Shown: positions 16,356-26,332, numbered from the stretch's first letter. The stretch: DNA of 64,000 nt from Bradyrhizobium sp. NFR13 (GCF_900114605.1 NZ_FOTP01000004.1:372001-436000), one strand, 5' to 3'. Notes: a model not told the origin generated them from the letters alone. A program made the numbers and translations.

Positions 16356-17296
16356 CCGCGGCCTCCATCGCCACGTCCGACGTCGCTATCGAGGTGACCG
16401 GCCTGTCGAAGTCCTTCAACGGCCGCGAGGTGGTGCATGATCTGTCGATGCAGGTGAAGCGCGGTACCATCTACGGCTTCCTCGGTCCCAACGGCTCCGG
16501 CAAGACCACCACGATCCGTATGCTGTGCGGCCTGCTGACGCCGGACAGCGGGACGGGCACGTGCCTTGGCTTCGATATCCTGCGGGATGCCGACAAGATC
16601 AAACGCCGGGTCGGCTACATGACCCAGCGCTTCAGTCTGTATCAGGATTTGTCGGTGCGCGAAAATCTGGAATTCGTCGCCAGGCTGTATGGCGTGCGCG
16701 ATCCGCGCAAGGCGGCGCGCGACATGATCGAGCGGCTCGGACTCAATGGCCGCGAAGAGCAACTGGCTGGGGAATTATCCGGCGGCTGGAAGCAGCGACT
16801 CGCGCTGGGTGCCTGCACGCTGCCGAATCCGCAAGTGCTGCTGCTCGACGAGCCCACGGCGGGTGTCGATCCGAAAGCGCGGCGCGACTTCTGGAACGAA
16901 ATTCACGCGCTGGCCGCGCAGGGGCTGACTGTGCTGGTCTCGACCCATTACATGGATGAGGCCGAGCGCTGCCATGAGATTGCTTACATCGCCTATGGAC
17001 ATTTGCTGGCGCACGGCACGGTCGAGCAGGTGATTGCGGCATCGTCGCTGGCGACCTGGACTGTCACCGGCGCGGATCTCAATGGGCTTGCTGCCGACCT
17101 TGCCGACAAGCCCGGCGTCGACATGGTGGCGCCGTTCGGCACCAGCCTACACGTCTCCGGGCGCGATCATGCTGCCCTTGAAGTTACCGTTTCGTCGTAT
17201 CGCGATCGGCCGGGACAGCACTGGCAGCACGGCGCGCCGTCGCTCGAGGACGTGTTCATCGATCTGATGACGCGCGCCAAGGACAACTTCCAGTGA
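16352..17296 (+). CDS. ABC-2 type transporter ATP-binding protein
   Basis: A single nucleotide-binding subunit of 314 residues. Walker A GPNGSGKT is near residue 46, the ABC signature LSGGW near 142 (Trp replaces the usual Q), and Walker B VLLLDEPTAGVD near 162, followed by the switch His in VLVSTHYMDEAE. A C-terminal 70-residue extension is typical of drug-type ABC-2 ATPases. In E. coli the related YbhF carries two such domains; here only one is present, so a homodimer is expected. ATG 16352 overlaps the HlyD stop. Confidence 0.92.
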   Translation: MTAASIATSDVAIEVTGLSKSFNGREVVHDLSMQVKRGTIYGFLGPNGSGKTTTIRMLCGLLTPDSGTGTCLGFDILRDADKIKRRVGYMTQRFSLYQDLSVRENLEFVARLYGVRDPRKAARDMIERLGLNGREEQLAGELSGGWKQRLALGACTLPNPQVLLLDEPTAGVDPKARRDFWNEIHALAAQGLTVLVSTHYMDEAERCHEIAYIAYGHLLAHGTVEQVIAASSLATWTVTGADLNGLAADLADKPGVDMVAPFGTSLHVSGRDHAALEVTVSSYRDRPGQHWQHGAPSLEDVFIDLMTRAKDNFQ

Positions 17297-18453
17297 GTGT
17301 CGTGGAGGGACCGGACCGGGAGGTCAAAGAGCCGCCGTTCGGTTTCTGGCGGCGCTGCTACGCCATGCTGGTGAAAGAGTTCATCCAGCTACGCCGCGAC
17401 CGGGTCTCGTTCGCCATGATCGTGATGCTCCCGGTGATGCAGCTCTTGCTGTTCGGCTATGCCATCAATACCACGCCGCGCCACCTTCCGACCGCGGTGC
17501 TGTTGCAGGAGGATAGCGATCTCGGCCGCTCGATTCTCAAGGCGCTGGAAAACACCTCGTATTTTCAGTTTACCCACGAGGTACATTCGGTGGCCGAGTT
17601 CGACGGCCTGTTGCTGTCGGGTAAAGTGCTGTTTGGCGTGGAGATCCCGCGCGGCTTCGAGCGATCGGTGCGGCGTGGCGACCGTCCGGCTTTGCTGGTC
17701 GCCGCCGATGCCACCGATCCGGTGGCGGCGGGCTCGGCACTCGGCGCGCTCGGCACCCTCATGCAGACGGCGTTGCAGCACGACCTGTTCGTCGGCGATC
17801 CTCCATCGCTGCCTTTCGAGATCCGGGCGCATGCGCGCTACAATCCTGCTGCATCATCGCGGCTCAATATTGTGCCTGGGTTGGTGGGCACCATTCTGAC
17901 CATGACAATGCTGATTTTCACCGCACTGTCGGTAACCCGCGAGATCGAGCGCGGCACCATGGAAAACCTGCTGTCGATGCCGATCACCCCGGTAGAGGTG
18001 ATGCTAGGCAAGATCGTGCCCTACGTGCTGGTGGGATTCATCCAGGCGACGCTGATCATCGGCATCGGTGTCCTGCTGTTCGGCGTGCCGGTGCAGGGAA
18101 GCCTGCTGCTGCTGGCGCTGCTGAGCACGCTGTTTATCACCACCAACTTGTCGATAGGCTACACGTTCTCCACCATCGTGCAGAACCAGTTGCAGGCCAT
18201 GCAGCTGTCGATGATGTTCTTCCTGCCCAGCATCCTTTTGTCCGGCTTCATGTTTCCGTTCGCCGGCATGCCGGTATGGGCGCAGTATATCGGTGAGGGC
18301 CTGCCGCTGACGCATTATATACGGATCGTCCGCGCCATCATGCTGAAGGGGGCGGCGCTGGAAAATCTGCGCTACGACGCAATCGCGCTGGTTGCGCTGA
18401 TGCTGCTAGCAATGACCATCGCAGTGAGCCGTTTCCGCCGCACGCTGGATTGA
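17293..18453 (+). CDS. ABC-2 type transporter permease (YbhS/YhhJ-like)
   Basis: A 386-residue permease of the YbhS/YhhJ type. One N-terminal helix (about residues 35-55) is followed by a large periplasmic region (60-190) and five more helices. MLVKEFIQLRRDRVSFAMI near residue 18 and MENLLSMPITPVEVMLGK near 217 are typical. GTG 17293 overlaps the ATPase stop by 4 bases. Only one permease gene follows, where E. coli has YbhS and YbhR, so it probably forms a homodimer. The substrate cannot be inferred; drug or solvent efflux is a common role. Confidence 0.9.
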   Translation: MSVVEGPDREVKEPPFGFWRRCYAMLVKEFIQLRRDRVSFAMIVMLPVMQLLLFGYAINTTPRHLPTAVLLQEDSDLGRSILKALENTSYFQFTHEVHSVAEFDGLLLSGKVLFGVEIPRGFERSVRRGDRPALLVAADATDPVAAGSALGALGTLMQTALQHDLFVGDPPSLPFEIRAHARYNPAASSRLNIVPGLVGTILTMTMLIFTALSVTREIERGTMENLLSMPITPVEVMLGKIVPYVLVGFIQATLIIGIGVLLFGVPVQGSLLLLALLSTLFITTNLSIGYTFSTIVQNQLQAMQLSMMFFLPSILLSGFMFPFAGMPVWAQYIGEGLPLTHYIRIVRAIMLKGAALENLRYDAIALVALMLLAMTIAVSRFRRTLD

Positions 18454-18505
18454 ACGGTTAAGATAAAATGTAGGAGATTCGATATCCTGGGTGATTCAGT
18501 CGATA

Positions 18506-19348
18506 TCAGTTCTCGAAGAATGGCGCGCGGGGCGGTCGCATGACCATGCCGAAGCGCGCATAGACTCCCTGGCGCTCGAAATTGTCCCGCACATGTCCCG
18601 CGGCGAATGACCATTCGTAGGGACCGGTGCGCAAGCCGGTCAGATGGCCGCCGATCCGGGTCTGTTGGCTGAAATAATCGTTTGACAGTGCGGCCTCCGG
18701 GCCGATCCAGAACAAATCGAACAGGCGCCAGCCGGCCGCAATGCGCGTGGTATAGCCGGTGTCGATGGTCGTGCCTGAGAGGGCATATTGCAGCATCAGC
18801 TCGCGTGTCGGCTCCCACCAGACATCCATCGTACCCCGCGCGCCGAGCATCGCGCGAAGCCGGGAGCGGTGCTGATCGTGGTAGAAATAGTCGGCTTCCA
18901 TATCGAGGCCAGCCAATAGCTGAACTTCCAGATTGCCGCTTCGGATGAGGTAGCCCGGCAGGATCGCTGCGCGGCTGATCTGGGTGTAGTCGGAGCGCGT
19001 GCTTGTCGTATAGCGCTCGAGGTTTTCCGACAGAAAGAAACGCAGGATGAAGCCATCCTTGTTCAGGCCGGCGGGGGCCCATTGCAGGCCACCATAGGCA
19101 CCGAGGCTCCAATGCGACGCGTCGACACCGCCGAAATACATCAGACGGTCCGGCATGCCTCCGGACAGAAAATCGAAGGCGCGCCGTTTTTTGATACGCG
19201 TGTCGAACAGAGGCGACCAGAAGCTGGATGAGCCGGATGCCGGCTCGATCGTTGCATCGATCTCGCCGATATCCTGAGCCGAGGCCGTGCTGCAGGCGTA
19301 TGCGGCCACTGCAACGCATAATGCGTGTAACGCCAGTCTCCAACGCAT
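18506..19348 (-). CDS. BcsS-type outer-surface protein (cellulose biosynthesis-associated family)
   Basis: A 280-residue exported protein of the BcsS family, associated in Rhizobiales with cellulose synthase loci. It has a signal peptide (about residues 5-25, cut near ASAQ). A beta-rich domain follows, with alternating aromatic strands (GGLQWAPAGLNKDGFILRFF) and a C-terminal Phe/Asn-rich end, suggesting an outer-membrane barrel. ATG 19348 has GGTGGGGGC upstream; an in-frame TTG at 19363 is unnecessary. No bcsA, bcsB or bcsZ gene is in the window, so the link to cellulose rests on the family name only. Confidence 0.7.
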   Translation of the reverse strand: MRWRLALHALCVAVAAYACSTASAQDIGEIDATIEPASGSSSFWSPLFDTRIKKRRAFDFLSGGMPDRLMYFGGVDASHWSLGAYGGLQWAPAGLNKDGFILRFFLSENLERYTTSTRSDYTQISRAAILPGYLIRSGNLEVQLLAGLDMEADYFYHDQHRSRLRAMLGARGTMDVWWEPTRELMLQYALSGTTIDTGYTTRIAAGWRLFDLFWIGPEAALSNDYFSQQTRIGGHLTGLRTGPYEWSFAAGHVRDNFERQGVYARFGMVMRPPRAPFFEN

Positions 19349-19479
19349 CGAGCCCCCACCCAACGCAACAGAAACACAATCGTAAAATACAACTTAAGGT
19401 AGATTATTCTGTGGATAGGCTGATGTCCAGTGTGGATAACCCGGTGAGGGAGAAATTTTGCTGATGAGCCGCCGCGGCT

Positions 19480-19944
19480 TCAAAGCTGCGACGGCAGCAG
19501 GTTCTGAACCTTGGCGCCTTCGCGCTCCTCGATGATCTCCGCGATCCAGCGCCGATGACAGTGTTCGTGGTCGCGCTCGTAGCAAAGGATGCAGACCGGT
19601 CCGGACTTCGTCACCAGCGCCGCCAGCTCATCCATCTCCTCCCGTGCCTGCGGTGTCTTGAGATGAGCCATATAGATCTTCTCAAGCGCCGCGATCTTGC
19701 CGCTGCGTGCGGCTTCGCGGCCGTCCTTAGGCGTGCCCAGTCCGCGCAGATGGATGTAGCCGATGCCGCGCTCGTCGAGGCCAGCAGCGAGTTGGTTCTT
19801 GGAGAAGCCCGGCCGCCGCGATGCCGCGACGGCACGCACATCGACCAGCAGCTTGACGCCGGCATTTTGCAATTCGTCGAGAACGGCCTTCGCTGGCGCC
19901 TGCTCGTAACCGACGGTGAAGAGGCGGGGTATCTTGCGGGCCAT
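19480..19944 (-). CDS. DUF488 domain protein
   Basis: A 154-residue DUF488 protein of unknown function. Conserved motifs are TVGYEQAP near residue 10, the LLVDVRAVAASRRPGFSK stretch near 32, and the C-terminal CYERDHEHCHRRWIAEII, whose Cys/His spacing suggests metal or nucleotide binding. ATG 19944 was chosen because the domain starts right there (MARKIPRLFTVGYE). An earlier start at 20091 would add 49 residues unlike the family and would overlap the divergent binding-protein gene. It is transcribed away from the tctC-like gene at 20081. Confidence 0.82.
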   Translation of the reverse strand: MARKIPRLFTVGYEQAPAKAVLDELQNAGVKLLVDVRAVAASRRPGFSKNQLAAGLDERGIGYIHLRGLGTPKDGREAARSGKIAALEKIYMAHLKTPQAREEMDELAALVTKSGPVCILCYERDHEHCHRRWIAEIIEEREGAKVQNLLPSQL

Positions 19945-20080
19945 GTGAGCATCCAGGTGATCGGCAAATGATTGGCACAATGTCGCGGGCAGCCGCGAGA
20001 CGTTGCTCCGATCTGCAACATGACACATAGTCAACTCAACAAACTCTGCCAGTTCAATGGCTGATATCACCGGGGGAACA

Positions 20081-21052
20081 ATGGTTCGCATGGTTGGTGC
20101 TCTGAGTGCGGTTGCACTCGCGCTTGTATCCCTTCATTCTGCGGTATTGGCGCAAGGCGCATATCCGGATCGTCCGGTCAGGATCATCGTGCCGATCGCC
20201 CCCGGCGGGAGCTACGATCTGGTCGGACGGCATCTCGCCGACGCGCTGGCAAAGCGAACGGGGCAGGCGTTCTTCGTCGAGAACAAGCCCGGGGCAGGCA
20301 CCGTCGTGGGTACGCAGGCTGCGGCCCAGAGCGACGCCGACGGCTATACGCTGATGGTTGGCGGCCTTTCGAACATGGCCTTCAACTCCGCGCTTTACGC
20401 CAAGCTTGCCTATGATCCACTCAAGGATTTCGTGCCGGTCGCTCTGGTCTACAAATTTGGCTACGTCATGGTTGGCCGCAAGGATCTGCCGCAGCAGTCG
20501 CCGAAGGAGATCGTTGCTGCCGCATTGGACAAGCCGGGATCGATCACCGTGGCGACCGCTGGCGTCGGAACCGGCCAGCAACTTGTAGCCGCGGCCTTCA
20601 TGAGGTCCGCTGGCGTCAAGCTGCAGGAGGTGCCCTACAGAGGGTCTCCGCCTGCTTTTGCCGATCTGCTGGCAGGTCGTATCGACCTGTTCTTCGACTC
20701 GATCGCCGCTGGGCTGCCTTATGTGCAGACGGGGCAGGTGAGGGGCATCGCGGTGCTGTCGTCGAAGCGCAGCCCGCTTGCGCCTGACGTGCCGACCATG
20801 GCGGAAGCGGGTGTGCCCGGCCTCGATGTGGATTCATGGCTCGGCATTTTCGTGCCGGCCAAGACGCCACCTGCGGTGATCGCAAAACTGCGTCAGGATA
20901 TCCGGGCTGTGTTGCCCGATCTGAAGGAGCGCTTCGAGAAGAGCGGCGGCGAGCCCTGGGATATGCCCGACGACAAGCTCGACGGCTTCATCGCATCAGA
21001 ACACGCGACCTGGACAAAGCTGATCCGCGAGGCCGGCATCAAGCTCGATTGA
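20081..21052 (+). CDS. Tripartite tricarboxylate-type (Bug) solute-binding protein
   Basis: Periplasmic binding protein of the TctC/Bug family, 323 residues from ATG 20081, with a signal peptide ending near VLAQ. Typical motifs are YPDRPVRIIVPIAPGGSYD near residue 29, ENKPGAGTVVGT near 69, and the late VPTMAEAGVPGLDV near 239. These proteins bind carboxylates or aromatic acids. No tctA or tctB membrane genes are nearby, so it is one of the orphan Bug proteins common in this group. The start was chosen because CGGGGGAAC precedes it and the signal peptide begins MVRMVGAL. Confidence 0.88.
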   Translation: MVRMVGALSAVALALVSLHSAVLAQGAYPDRPVRIIVPIAPGGSYDLVGRHLADALAKRTGQAFFVENKPGAGTVVGTQAAAQSDADGYTLMVGGLSNMAFNSALYAKLAYDPLKDFVPVALVYKFGYVMVGRKDLPQQSPKEIVAAALDKPGSITVATAGVGTGQQLVAAAFMRSAGVKLQEVPYRGSPPAFADLLAGRIDLFFDSIAAGLPYVQTGQVRGIAVLSSKRSPLAPDVPTMAEAGVPGLDVDSWLGIFVPAKTPPAVIAKLRQDIRAVLPDLKERFEKSGGEPWDMPDDKLDGFIASEHATWTKLIREAGIKLD

Positions 21053-21068
21053 GTAACGCCGGTGTGCG

Positions 21069-21872
21069 CTACGTCACCCGCTCGATCAGCGCCATCGCGC
21101 CATGCGGCGCGCGCACCTTGGCCTCGTGGATCACATAGGCGAACACGTCGCGTGGCTGCTTCTTGATCTTGGCGTCATCGACGCGCGGCAGGTCTGTCGG
21201 CTCGCCGCCGCCAGCCCAGGTCTCGAAGCGTTTGGCCCAGGCATCCAGCGCCTTCGGGGGATAGGCAGTCTTGATGCTGTCCTCGCCCTTCTGCAAACGC
21301 AAATAGACGAAGTCGCCGGTGACATCGGCGATGGCCGGGTAGGTCGCGTGTTCGGAGAACACCACGGGGGTCTTGAACTGACGCAGCAGCGCGATGAAAG
21401 CCGGCACGCAGAAACTGTCGTGACGGACCTCGACCACATGCCGCAGCTTGCGGCCACCAAGTTCGGCCGGCAGCAATTCGAGAAATTTTCCGAAATCGGC
21501 TTCGTCGAATTTCTTGGTCGGCGCGAATTGCCACAGCACGGGTCCGAGCTTGTCGCCGAGTTCGAGGACGCCGGAATCGTAGAAGCGCTTCACACTGTCG
21601 CCCGCTTCCGCCAGGACGCGACGATTGGTGGTGAAGCGAGGGCCTTTGAGCGAGAACACGAAATCCTCTGGCACCTCGCGCGCCCATTTGCGAAAGCTCT
21701 CCGGTTTCTGCGAGCCGTAATAGGTCCCGTTGATCTCGATCGAGGTCAGCTTGGACGCGGCATAGCTGAGCTCCTTGGCCTGCGTCAGCTTCTCTGGATA
21801 GAAGGTCCCGCGCCACGGCTCGAAGGTCCAGCCGCCGATGCCGATACGGATTTGTCCGGATTTCGCAGCCAT
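21069..21872 (-). CDS. DUF72 domain protein
   Basis: A 267-residue DUF72 protein, a TIM-barrel-like family related to YecE of unknown biochemical role. Conserved are [16 protein letters not shown] near residue 10, the [18 protein letters not shown] stretch near 43, and VVEVRHDSF near 140. ATG 21872 is the natural start ([15 protein letters not shown]). A start at 22019 would add 49 unrelated residues overlapping the 3' end of the peptidase gene. It converges with the binding-protein gene at 20081 (16-base gap). Confidence 0.85.
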   Translation of the reverse strand: MAAKSGQIRIGIGGWTFEPWRGTFYPEKLTQAKELSYAASKLTSIEINGTYYGSQKPESFRKWAREVPEDFVFSLKGPRFTTNRRVLAEAGDSVKRFYDSGVLELGDKLGPVLWQFAPTKKFDEADFGKFLELLPAELGGRKLRHVVEVRHDSFCVPAFIALLRQFKTPVVFSEHATYPAIADVTGDFVYLRLQKGEDSIKTAYPPKALDAWAKRFETWAGGGEPTDLPRVDDAKIKKQPRDVFAYVIHEAKVRAPHGAMALIERVT

Positions 21873-21907
21873 TGTGAGTCCGATCCTTTCAGTATTCGCC
21901 GTATCAC

Positions 21908-23215
21908 TCAGTGCCGCGCCGGCAGCACTGGCTTGGTCACGCCCTCCACGCCGGTCAGTACCAGCATGGTCAGCAGTGCATTTTGCGGCCCGATATACGC
22001 ATCCACGGGCTTGTACCATTCATTGCGCGAATGCCAGTTGCCGCCCTGGCCGCCGCCGCCGATGGTCACCGCAGGAATGCCGAGCGACATCGCGAGATTG
22101 GAGTCCGTGCTGGAGCCGGCAAAGGTGACATGGGGTGCGCGGGTCAGCGCGGTCACAGCGCGCGCGGTCGCCTGCACGAGGGGAGAGTCTTCCGTGACAA
22201 TGCCCGCCGGACGGTCGCCAATCAGTTTGATCTCGACAGTGATCTTGTCCGATCCCCAGCGTTTGTTTTCTTCACCAACTGCGTCCTTCACCTGATCGAG
22301 AAGCCTCGCTTCGAGTTTCAACAGTTCTTCGGTCGAGTTCGATCGCATGTCGATCGTCATGCGTGCTTCGGCAGCGATGGCGTTGACGGATGTTCCGCCA
22401 CTCACCGTTCCGACCGTGAAGGTGGTTTTCGGATCCGCTGGTGTCTGCAGCTCCGAGATTTTTGCGACCGCGCGACCCAGCGCGTGGGTCGCGCTCGGCA
22501 AGCCGAATTCCTGAAAACTGTGACCGCCCGGACCCTTGAAGATCATCTCGTAGCGATGGCTTCCCGTTCCCTGGTTGACGATCCGCGTGACGCCGAGCCC
22601 GTCGATCGAGATGAAGCCGTCGATGTCCTTGTTGTCGCGAAACAGGGCTTTGACGCCGCGCAGATTGCCGAGCTCCTCTTCGCCGACGCTGGCGACGAAC
22701 ATGATGTCCCCGACTGTCGCTATCTGCTGGGTGTTGAGGGTCTGCATCAAGGACAACAGAGCCGCGAGCCCACGGGCATCGTCACCGATCCCCGGCGCCA
22801 GATAGACGCCGTCCTTTTCCCTCACCGTGACGTCGGTTCCTTCGGGAAAGACTGTGTCCTGATGTGCTGAGATGACCAGCTTCGGCGTTCCCCCGCTGCC
22901 CCTGCGCCGGGCGATCACATTGCCTTCGGCGTCGATCACGGCGTCCTTGAAGCCCAGTTCCTGAAATCGTGACAGAATGTAGTTGCCGCGCACGTTCTCC
23001 TTGAACGGAGGCGCGGGAATTTCGGTGATCCGGATCTGCTCTTTCAGGGTGCGGGCATCGTCGGCCTTGATGGCGTCGAGCGCAGCCGTGACGCGCGAAT
23101 CGGACAGCAGCGTCGTCGTGACAGCATCGATTGTCTGCGCGGCGACATGGCTGCCGCCGAAGGACGCCAGCGTCAGCGATGCAGCGAATAGGCATGGTCC
23201 GAGGGAGCGTCGCAT
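21908..23215 (-). CDS. M20-family metallopeptidase, exported
   Basis: A 435-residue zinc aminopeptidase/carboxypeptidase of the M20 family with a signal peptide ([19 protein letters not shown], cleaved near HVAAQ), so probably periplasmic. Zinc ligands are in [11 protein letters not shown], the bridging Asp in [11 protein letters not shown], and the catalytic EE in [12 protein letters not shown]; a lid domain ([18 protein letters not shown]) is present. ATG 23215 was chosen for a GGAGATGCC leader and the signal peptide; a longer in-frame start at 23329 is unlikely. Nearest similarity is to PepT/ACY1-like tripeptidases; the substrate is unknown. Confidence 0.88.
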   Translation of the reverse strand: MRRSLGPCLFAASLTLASFGGSHVAAQTIDAVTTTLLSDSRVTAALDAIKADDARTLKEQIRITEIPAPPFKENVRGNYILSRFQELGFKDAVIDAEGNVIARRRGSGGTPKLVISAHQDTVFPEGTDVTVREKDGVYLAPGIGDDARGLAALLSLMQTLNTQQIATVGDIMFVASVGEEELGNLRGVKALFRDNKDIDGFISIDGLGVTRIVNQGTGSHRYEMIFKGPGGHSFQEFGLPSATHALGRAVAKISELQTPADPKTTFTVGTVSGGTSVNAIAAEARMTIDMRSNSTEELLKLEARLLDQVKDAVGEENKRWGSDKITVEIKLIGDRPAGIVTEDSPLVQATARAVTALTRAPHVTFAGSSTDSNLAMSLGIPAVTIGGGGQGGNWHSRNEWYKPVDAYIGPQNALLTMLVLTGVEGVTKPVLPARH

Positions 23216-23676
23216 GGCATCTCCGGTTATCACGTGCGGAGACGATTGTGGTCGCGGTTCAGGCGAAGCTTCAGCCTCGAGAAAACCGCGCGAACGCGCC
23301 GCTGTTGATCGGAGCAAGGTAACGGGCACCCGCAGGACTGGCTATAGCTCGCCAGCAACAGAATGGTGCCGGGATGGGGTGTTCGCGGCCGGAATGTGGC
23401 GTTGAAAGCAGTCCCGGGACACCCCTTGCGGAATGTCTCCAGCGTTCCTATCTTGTTTTCAACGGCGACGTTGATGCTTCATAGCTCCGGCGCTGGAACG
23501 ACCTTGAATAACGCGGTGCGCCGGATGTACGTGCGCCTGTTGTTCGGGGTCGTTGGCATTTTGGGGCCACTTTTGGCCGTTTTCCCCCTCTGATGGCTTG
23601 TTCCGGCGCCTGTTAAGGCCTCGCTGTTCCTTGTCTGCCTTGGCATGGTCCGGCGCGGCAGATATATGCTGGCGCC
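23216..23676. other. 461-base intergenic region
   Basis: Divergent upstream region of the M20 peptidase (minus) and the glycosyltransferase gene (plus). A frame at 23363-23593 could encode 76 residues ending in a hydrophobic stretch, MYVRLLFGVVGILGPLLAVF. It lacks a ribosome-binding site, and I do not accept it as a gene. I see no repeat or terminator-like hairpin. Confidence 0.5.
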
Positions 23677-24810
23677 ATGAACGAAGCCATCAGACCGGGG
23701 CCCGGACAGATATTGCAGGCGGGCGCTCCGCTGCAGCTGTCCGTCGTTGTCCCCACTTTCAACGAGCGCGGCAATGTCGCCACCCTGGTGCAGCGGCTGG
23801 ACGCGGCGCTGGTCGGCATTTCCTGGGAAGTCATTTTTGTCGACGACAATTCGCCGGACGGCACGGCCGACGCGGTACGTGAGCTGGCGCGCGCCGACTC
23901 GCGCGTCCGCTGTATCCGGCGCATCGGCCGGCGCGGCCTGTCCGGCGCCTGCATCGAGGGCATGCTCGCCTCCAGCGCGCCCTGCGCGGCGGTGATCGAC
24001 GGAGACTTGCAGCACGATGAGACCCAGCTCGCGAAGATGCTCGGTCTGATCGAAAGCGGCGCCGCCGAACTGGTGATCGGCAGCCGCTATATCGAGGGCG
24101 GTAGCGCCGACAGTTTCAACCAGCAGCGCCTTGGCGCCAGCAAGTTCGCGACTGCTGTGGCGCAGCGGGTGCTGAAGGTCGAGATCGCCGATCCGATGAG
24201 CGGCTTCTTCATGATCCGCCGCGATCGCTTTGAACAACTGGCACCGAGACTGTCCACTCAGGGCTTCAAAATTCTGCTTGATGTCGTGGCGACAGCCGGG
24301 GGCGACCTGCGCGTCATCGAAGTGCCTTACACGTTCGGCTCGCGCCTGCATGGCGAGAGCAAGCTCGACTCCATGGTGGCGTTGGATTTTCTGGGCCTCG
24401 TGCTGGCGAAGCTGACCAACGACACCGTGTCGCTGCGCTTCCTGCTGTTCGCACTGGTTGGCTCGATCGGCCTGTTCGTGCATTTCGCCGTGCTGTTTGT
24501 CACGCTGGAAGCGTTCGATCTGCCATTCGCGGAGGCGCAGGCCATCGCGGCGCTCTGCGCCATGACGAGCAACTTCCTGCTCAACAATTTCCTCACCTAT
24601 CGCGACCAGCGCTTGAAAGGTCTCGGCATCCTCCGCGGTCTGTTGATCTTCTACGTGGTCTGCAGCGTGGGACTGCTCGCCAATGTCGGCGTAGCTTGGT
24701 CGGTGTTCGATCAGGAGCCGATCTGGTGGCTGGCGGGCGCTGCCGGCGCGCTGATGGGCGTGGTCTGGAACTACGCAATGTCTGGCCTGTTCGTCTGGCG
24801 GAAACGGTAA
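23677..24810 (+). CDS. GT2 polyprenyl-phosphate glycosyltransferase with GtrA membrane domain
   Basis: A 377-residue fusion. The first about 235 residues are a dolichol-phosphate-mannose-synthase-like GT2 domain with VVVPTFNERGNV near 23, DDNSPDGTADAV near 53, and DGDLQHDE near 108. The C-terminal 125 residues form the four-helix GtrA domain (starting SLRFLLFALVGSIGLFVHF). Such enzymes load a sugar on undecaprenyl phosphate and may flip it. Seven bases later an ArnT-like transferase starts that could use this donor to modify a lipid A, hopanoid or glycan target at the periplasmic face. Confidence 0.9.
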   Translation: MNEAIRPGPGQILQAGAPLQLSVVVPTFNERGNVATLVQRLDAALVGISWEVIFVDDNSPDGTADAVRELARADSRVRCIRRIGRRGLSGACIEGMLASSAPCAAVIDGDLQHDETQLAKMLGLIESGAAELVIGSRYIEGGSADSFNQQRLGASKFATAVAQRVLKVEIADPMSGFFMIRRDRFEQLAPRLSTQGFKILLDVVATAGGDLRVIEVPYTFGSRLHGESKLDSMVALDFLGLVLAKLTNDTVSLRFLLFALVGSIGLFVHFAVLFVTLEAFDLPFAEAQAIAALCAMTSNFLLNNFLTYRDQRLKGLGILRGLLIFYVVCSVGLLANVGVAWSVFDQEPIWWLAGAAGALMGVVWNYAMSGLFVWRKR

Positions 24811-24817
24811 CCGCGAG

Positions 24818-26326
24818 ATGACCGCGCAGGAACTGCGGCTGGTTCGCGGCACCGCGGCTGTCATCATCGGTCTGGTGCTACTGCGGCTCGCGGCGGCTGC
24901 CTGGACGCCGCTGACCTTCGACGAAGCCTATTACTGGATGTGGTCGAAACATCTGGCGGGCGGCTATTACGACCATCCGCCGATGGTTGCGGTGGTGATC
25001 CGGCTCGGCACGATGATCGGGGGCGATACCGAATTCGGTGTACGCGTGTTTTCAGTGCTGCTGGCGCTGCCGATGAGTTGGGCGGTGTATCGCACGGCCG
25101 AACTGCTGTTCGGCGGTCAGCGGATCGCGACGACGGCGGTGATCCTGCTCAACGCGACCATGATCACGTCGGTCGGGTTGATGATCGTCACGCCGGATGC
25201 GCCGGTGCTGGTCGCGTCAAGCTTCGTATTGCTGGCGCTCGCGCAGGTGCTGGCCACGGGGCGGGGCGTCTGGTGGATCGCGGTCGGCGTCGCGGTCGGC
25301 GTCGCGCTGCTGTCGAAATATACCGCGCTGTTTTTCGGACCGGCGATCCTGATCTGGCTGGTTGTCGTGCCGAAGATGCGGCGCTGGCTGGTCTCGCCAT
25401 GGCCCTATCTCGGTGGTCTCGTCGCGCTCGCGGTATTCTCGCCGGTGCTGTTCTGGAATGCCGAACACAGCTGGGTGTCTTTCATCAAGCAACTCGGACG
25501 CGCCCGGATCGATCACTTCAATCCGGCCTTCGTCGCTGAACTGATTCCGACGCAATTCGCCTTCGCGACACCGCTGGTGTTCATTCTCGGCATGATGGGG
25601 CTCTATGCTCTGGCCGTCCGTAGGCCCGGAGCGTGGCCGGCGCGGGTGCTGCTGAATGCGATGTTCTGGGTCATCGTGCTGTATTTCGGCTGGCATGCGC
25701 TGCACAGCCGCGTTGAGGCCAACTGGTTTGCGCCGGTCTATCCGACGCTGGCCATCATTGCTGCCGTCGCGGCAACCATCGTGCAATGGAAGCCGCGCGA
25801 GCAGCGTATGGTGGATTTCTGCCTGCGCTGGGCGGGGCCGACCGGCGTCGTCATGTTCACGGCACTGGTGGTGCAGGCCAATACGGGTCTGCTATCAGGC
25901 TACAAGCGTGACGCGACAGTACGCAGCATCGGCGTGGGCTTCGTCGAACTGGCGGCCGAGATCGAAGCCATTCGCTCTCGTGTCGGGGCGACATGCGTGG
26001 TGGCTCCCGATTACGGCACCACAGGCTGGCTGACCTTCTATCTGCCGAAGGGGACCTGTGTCTTCCAGCGCACCCAGCGCATTCGCTGGGTGAACATGCC
26101 GGAGCCGAGTGCAGAGCAGCTGTCCGGCAAGCTTTTGCTGGTTGGTGAGCAAAATGCTGCAGCCAATCCGGAATGGCGGACGGCTTTCGCGAATATCGAG
26201 AAAGTGGCTGACCTCAAACGCAAACGCGGCCCGCTGGTCGTGGAAAATGTCGAGCTGAACCTGCTGGAAGGCGCGAAAGGCGACGTGCTTGATCGGTCGC
26301 CGCCACCCGAGATGTTGCCGCGCTAG
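24818..26326 (+). CDS. ArnT/PMT_2-like membrane glycosyltransferase
   Basis: A 502-residue integral membrane GT-C enzyme, using a polyprenyl-phosphate sugar to glycosylate a periplasmic acceptor. The acidic catalytic motif of the PMT/ArnT fold is visible in LTFDEAYYWMWSKHL near residue 32, followed by GGYYDHPPM near 48. About 11-12 helices cover residues 10-360, then a soluble C-terminal domain. It shares the operon with the GT2/GtrA gene (gap 7 bases). Acceptor and sugar are unknown; lipid A, hopanoid or protein O-glycosylation are all possible. Confidence 0.86.
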   Translation: MTAQELRLVRGTAAVIIGLVLLRLAAAAWTPLTFDEAYYWMWSKHLAGGYYDHPPMVAVVIRLGTMIGGDTEFGVRVFSVLLALPMSWAVYRTAELLFGGQRIATTAVILLNATMITSVGLMIVTPDAPVLVASSFVLLALAQVLATGRGVWWIAVGVAVGVALLSKYTALFFGPAILIWLVVVPKMRRWLVSPWPYLGGLVALAVFSPVLFWNAEHSWVSFIKQLGRARIDHFNPAFVAELIPTQFAFATPLVFILGMMGLYALAVRRPGAWPARVLLNAMFWVIVLYFGWHALHSRVEANWFAPVYPTLAIIAAVAATIVQWKPREQRMVDFCLRWAGPTGVVMFTALVVQANTGLLSGYKRDATVRSIGVGFVELAAEIEAIRSRVGATCVVAPDYGTTGWLTFYLPKGTCVFQRTQRIRWVNMPEPSAEQLSGKLLLVGEQNAAANPEWRTAFANIEKVADLKRKRGPLVVENVELNLLEGAKGDVLDRSPPPEMLPR

Positions 26327-26332
26327 GAGACG

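Noticed and set aside
23363-23593. 76-codon plus frame ending in a hydrophobic stretch
   Set aside because: No convincing start or Shine-Dalgarno; left as intergenic.
23479-24867. Long minus-strand open frame opposite the GT2/GtrA gene
   Set aside because: Shadow of the glycosyltransferase gene; no recognisable domain.
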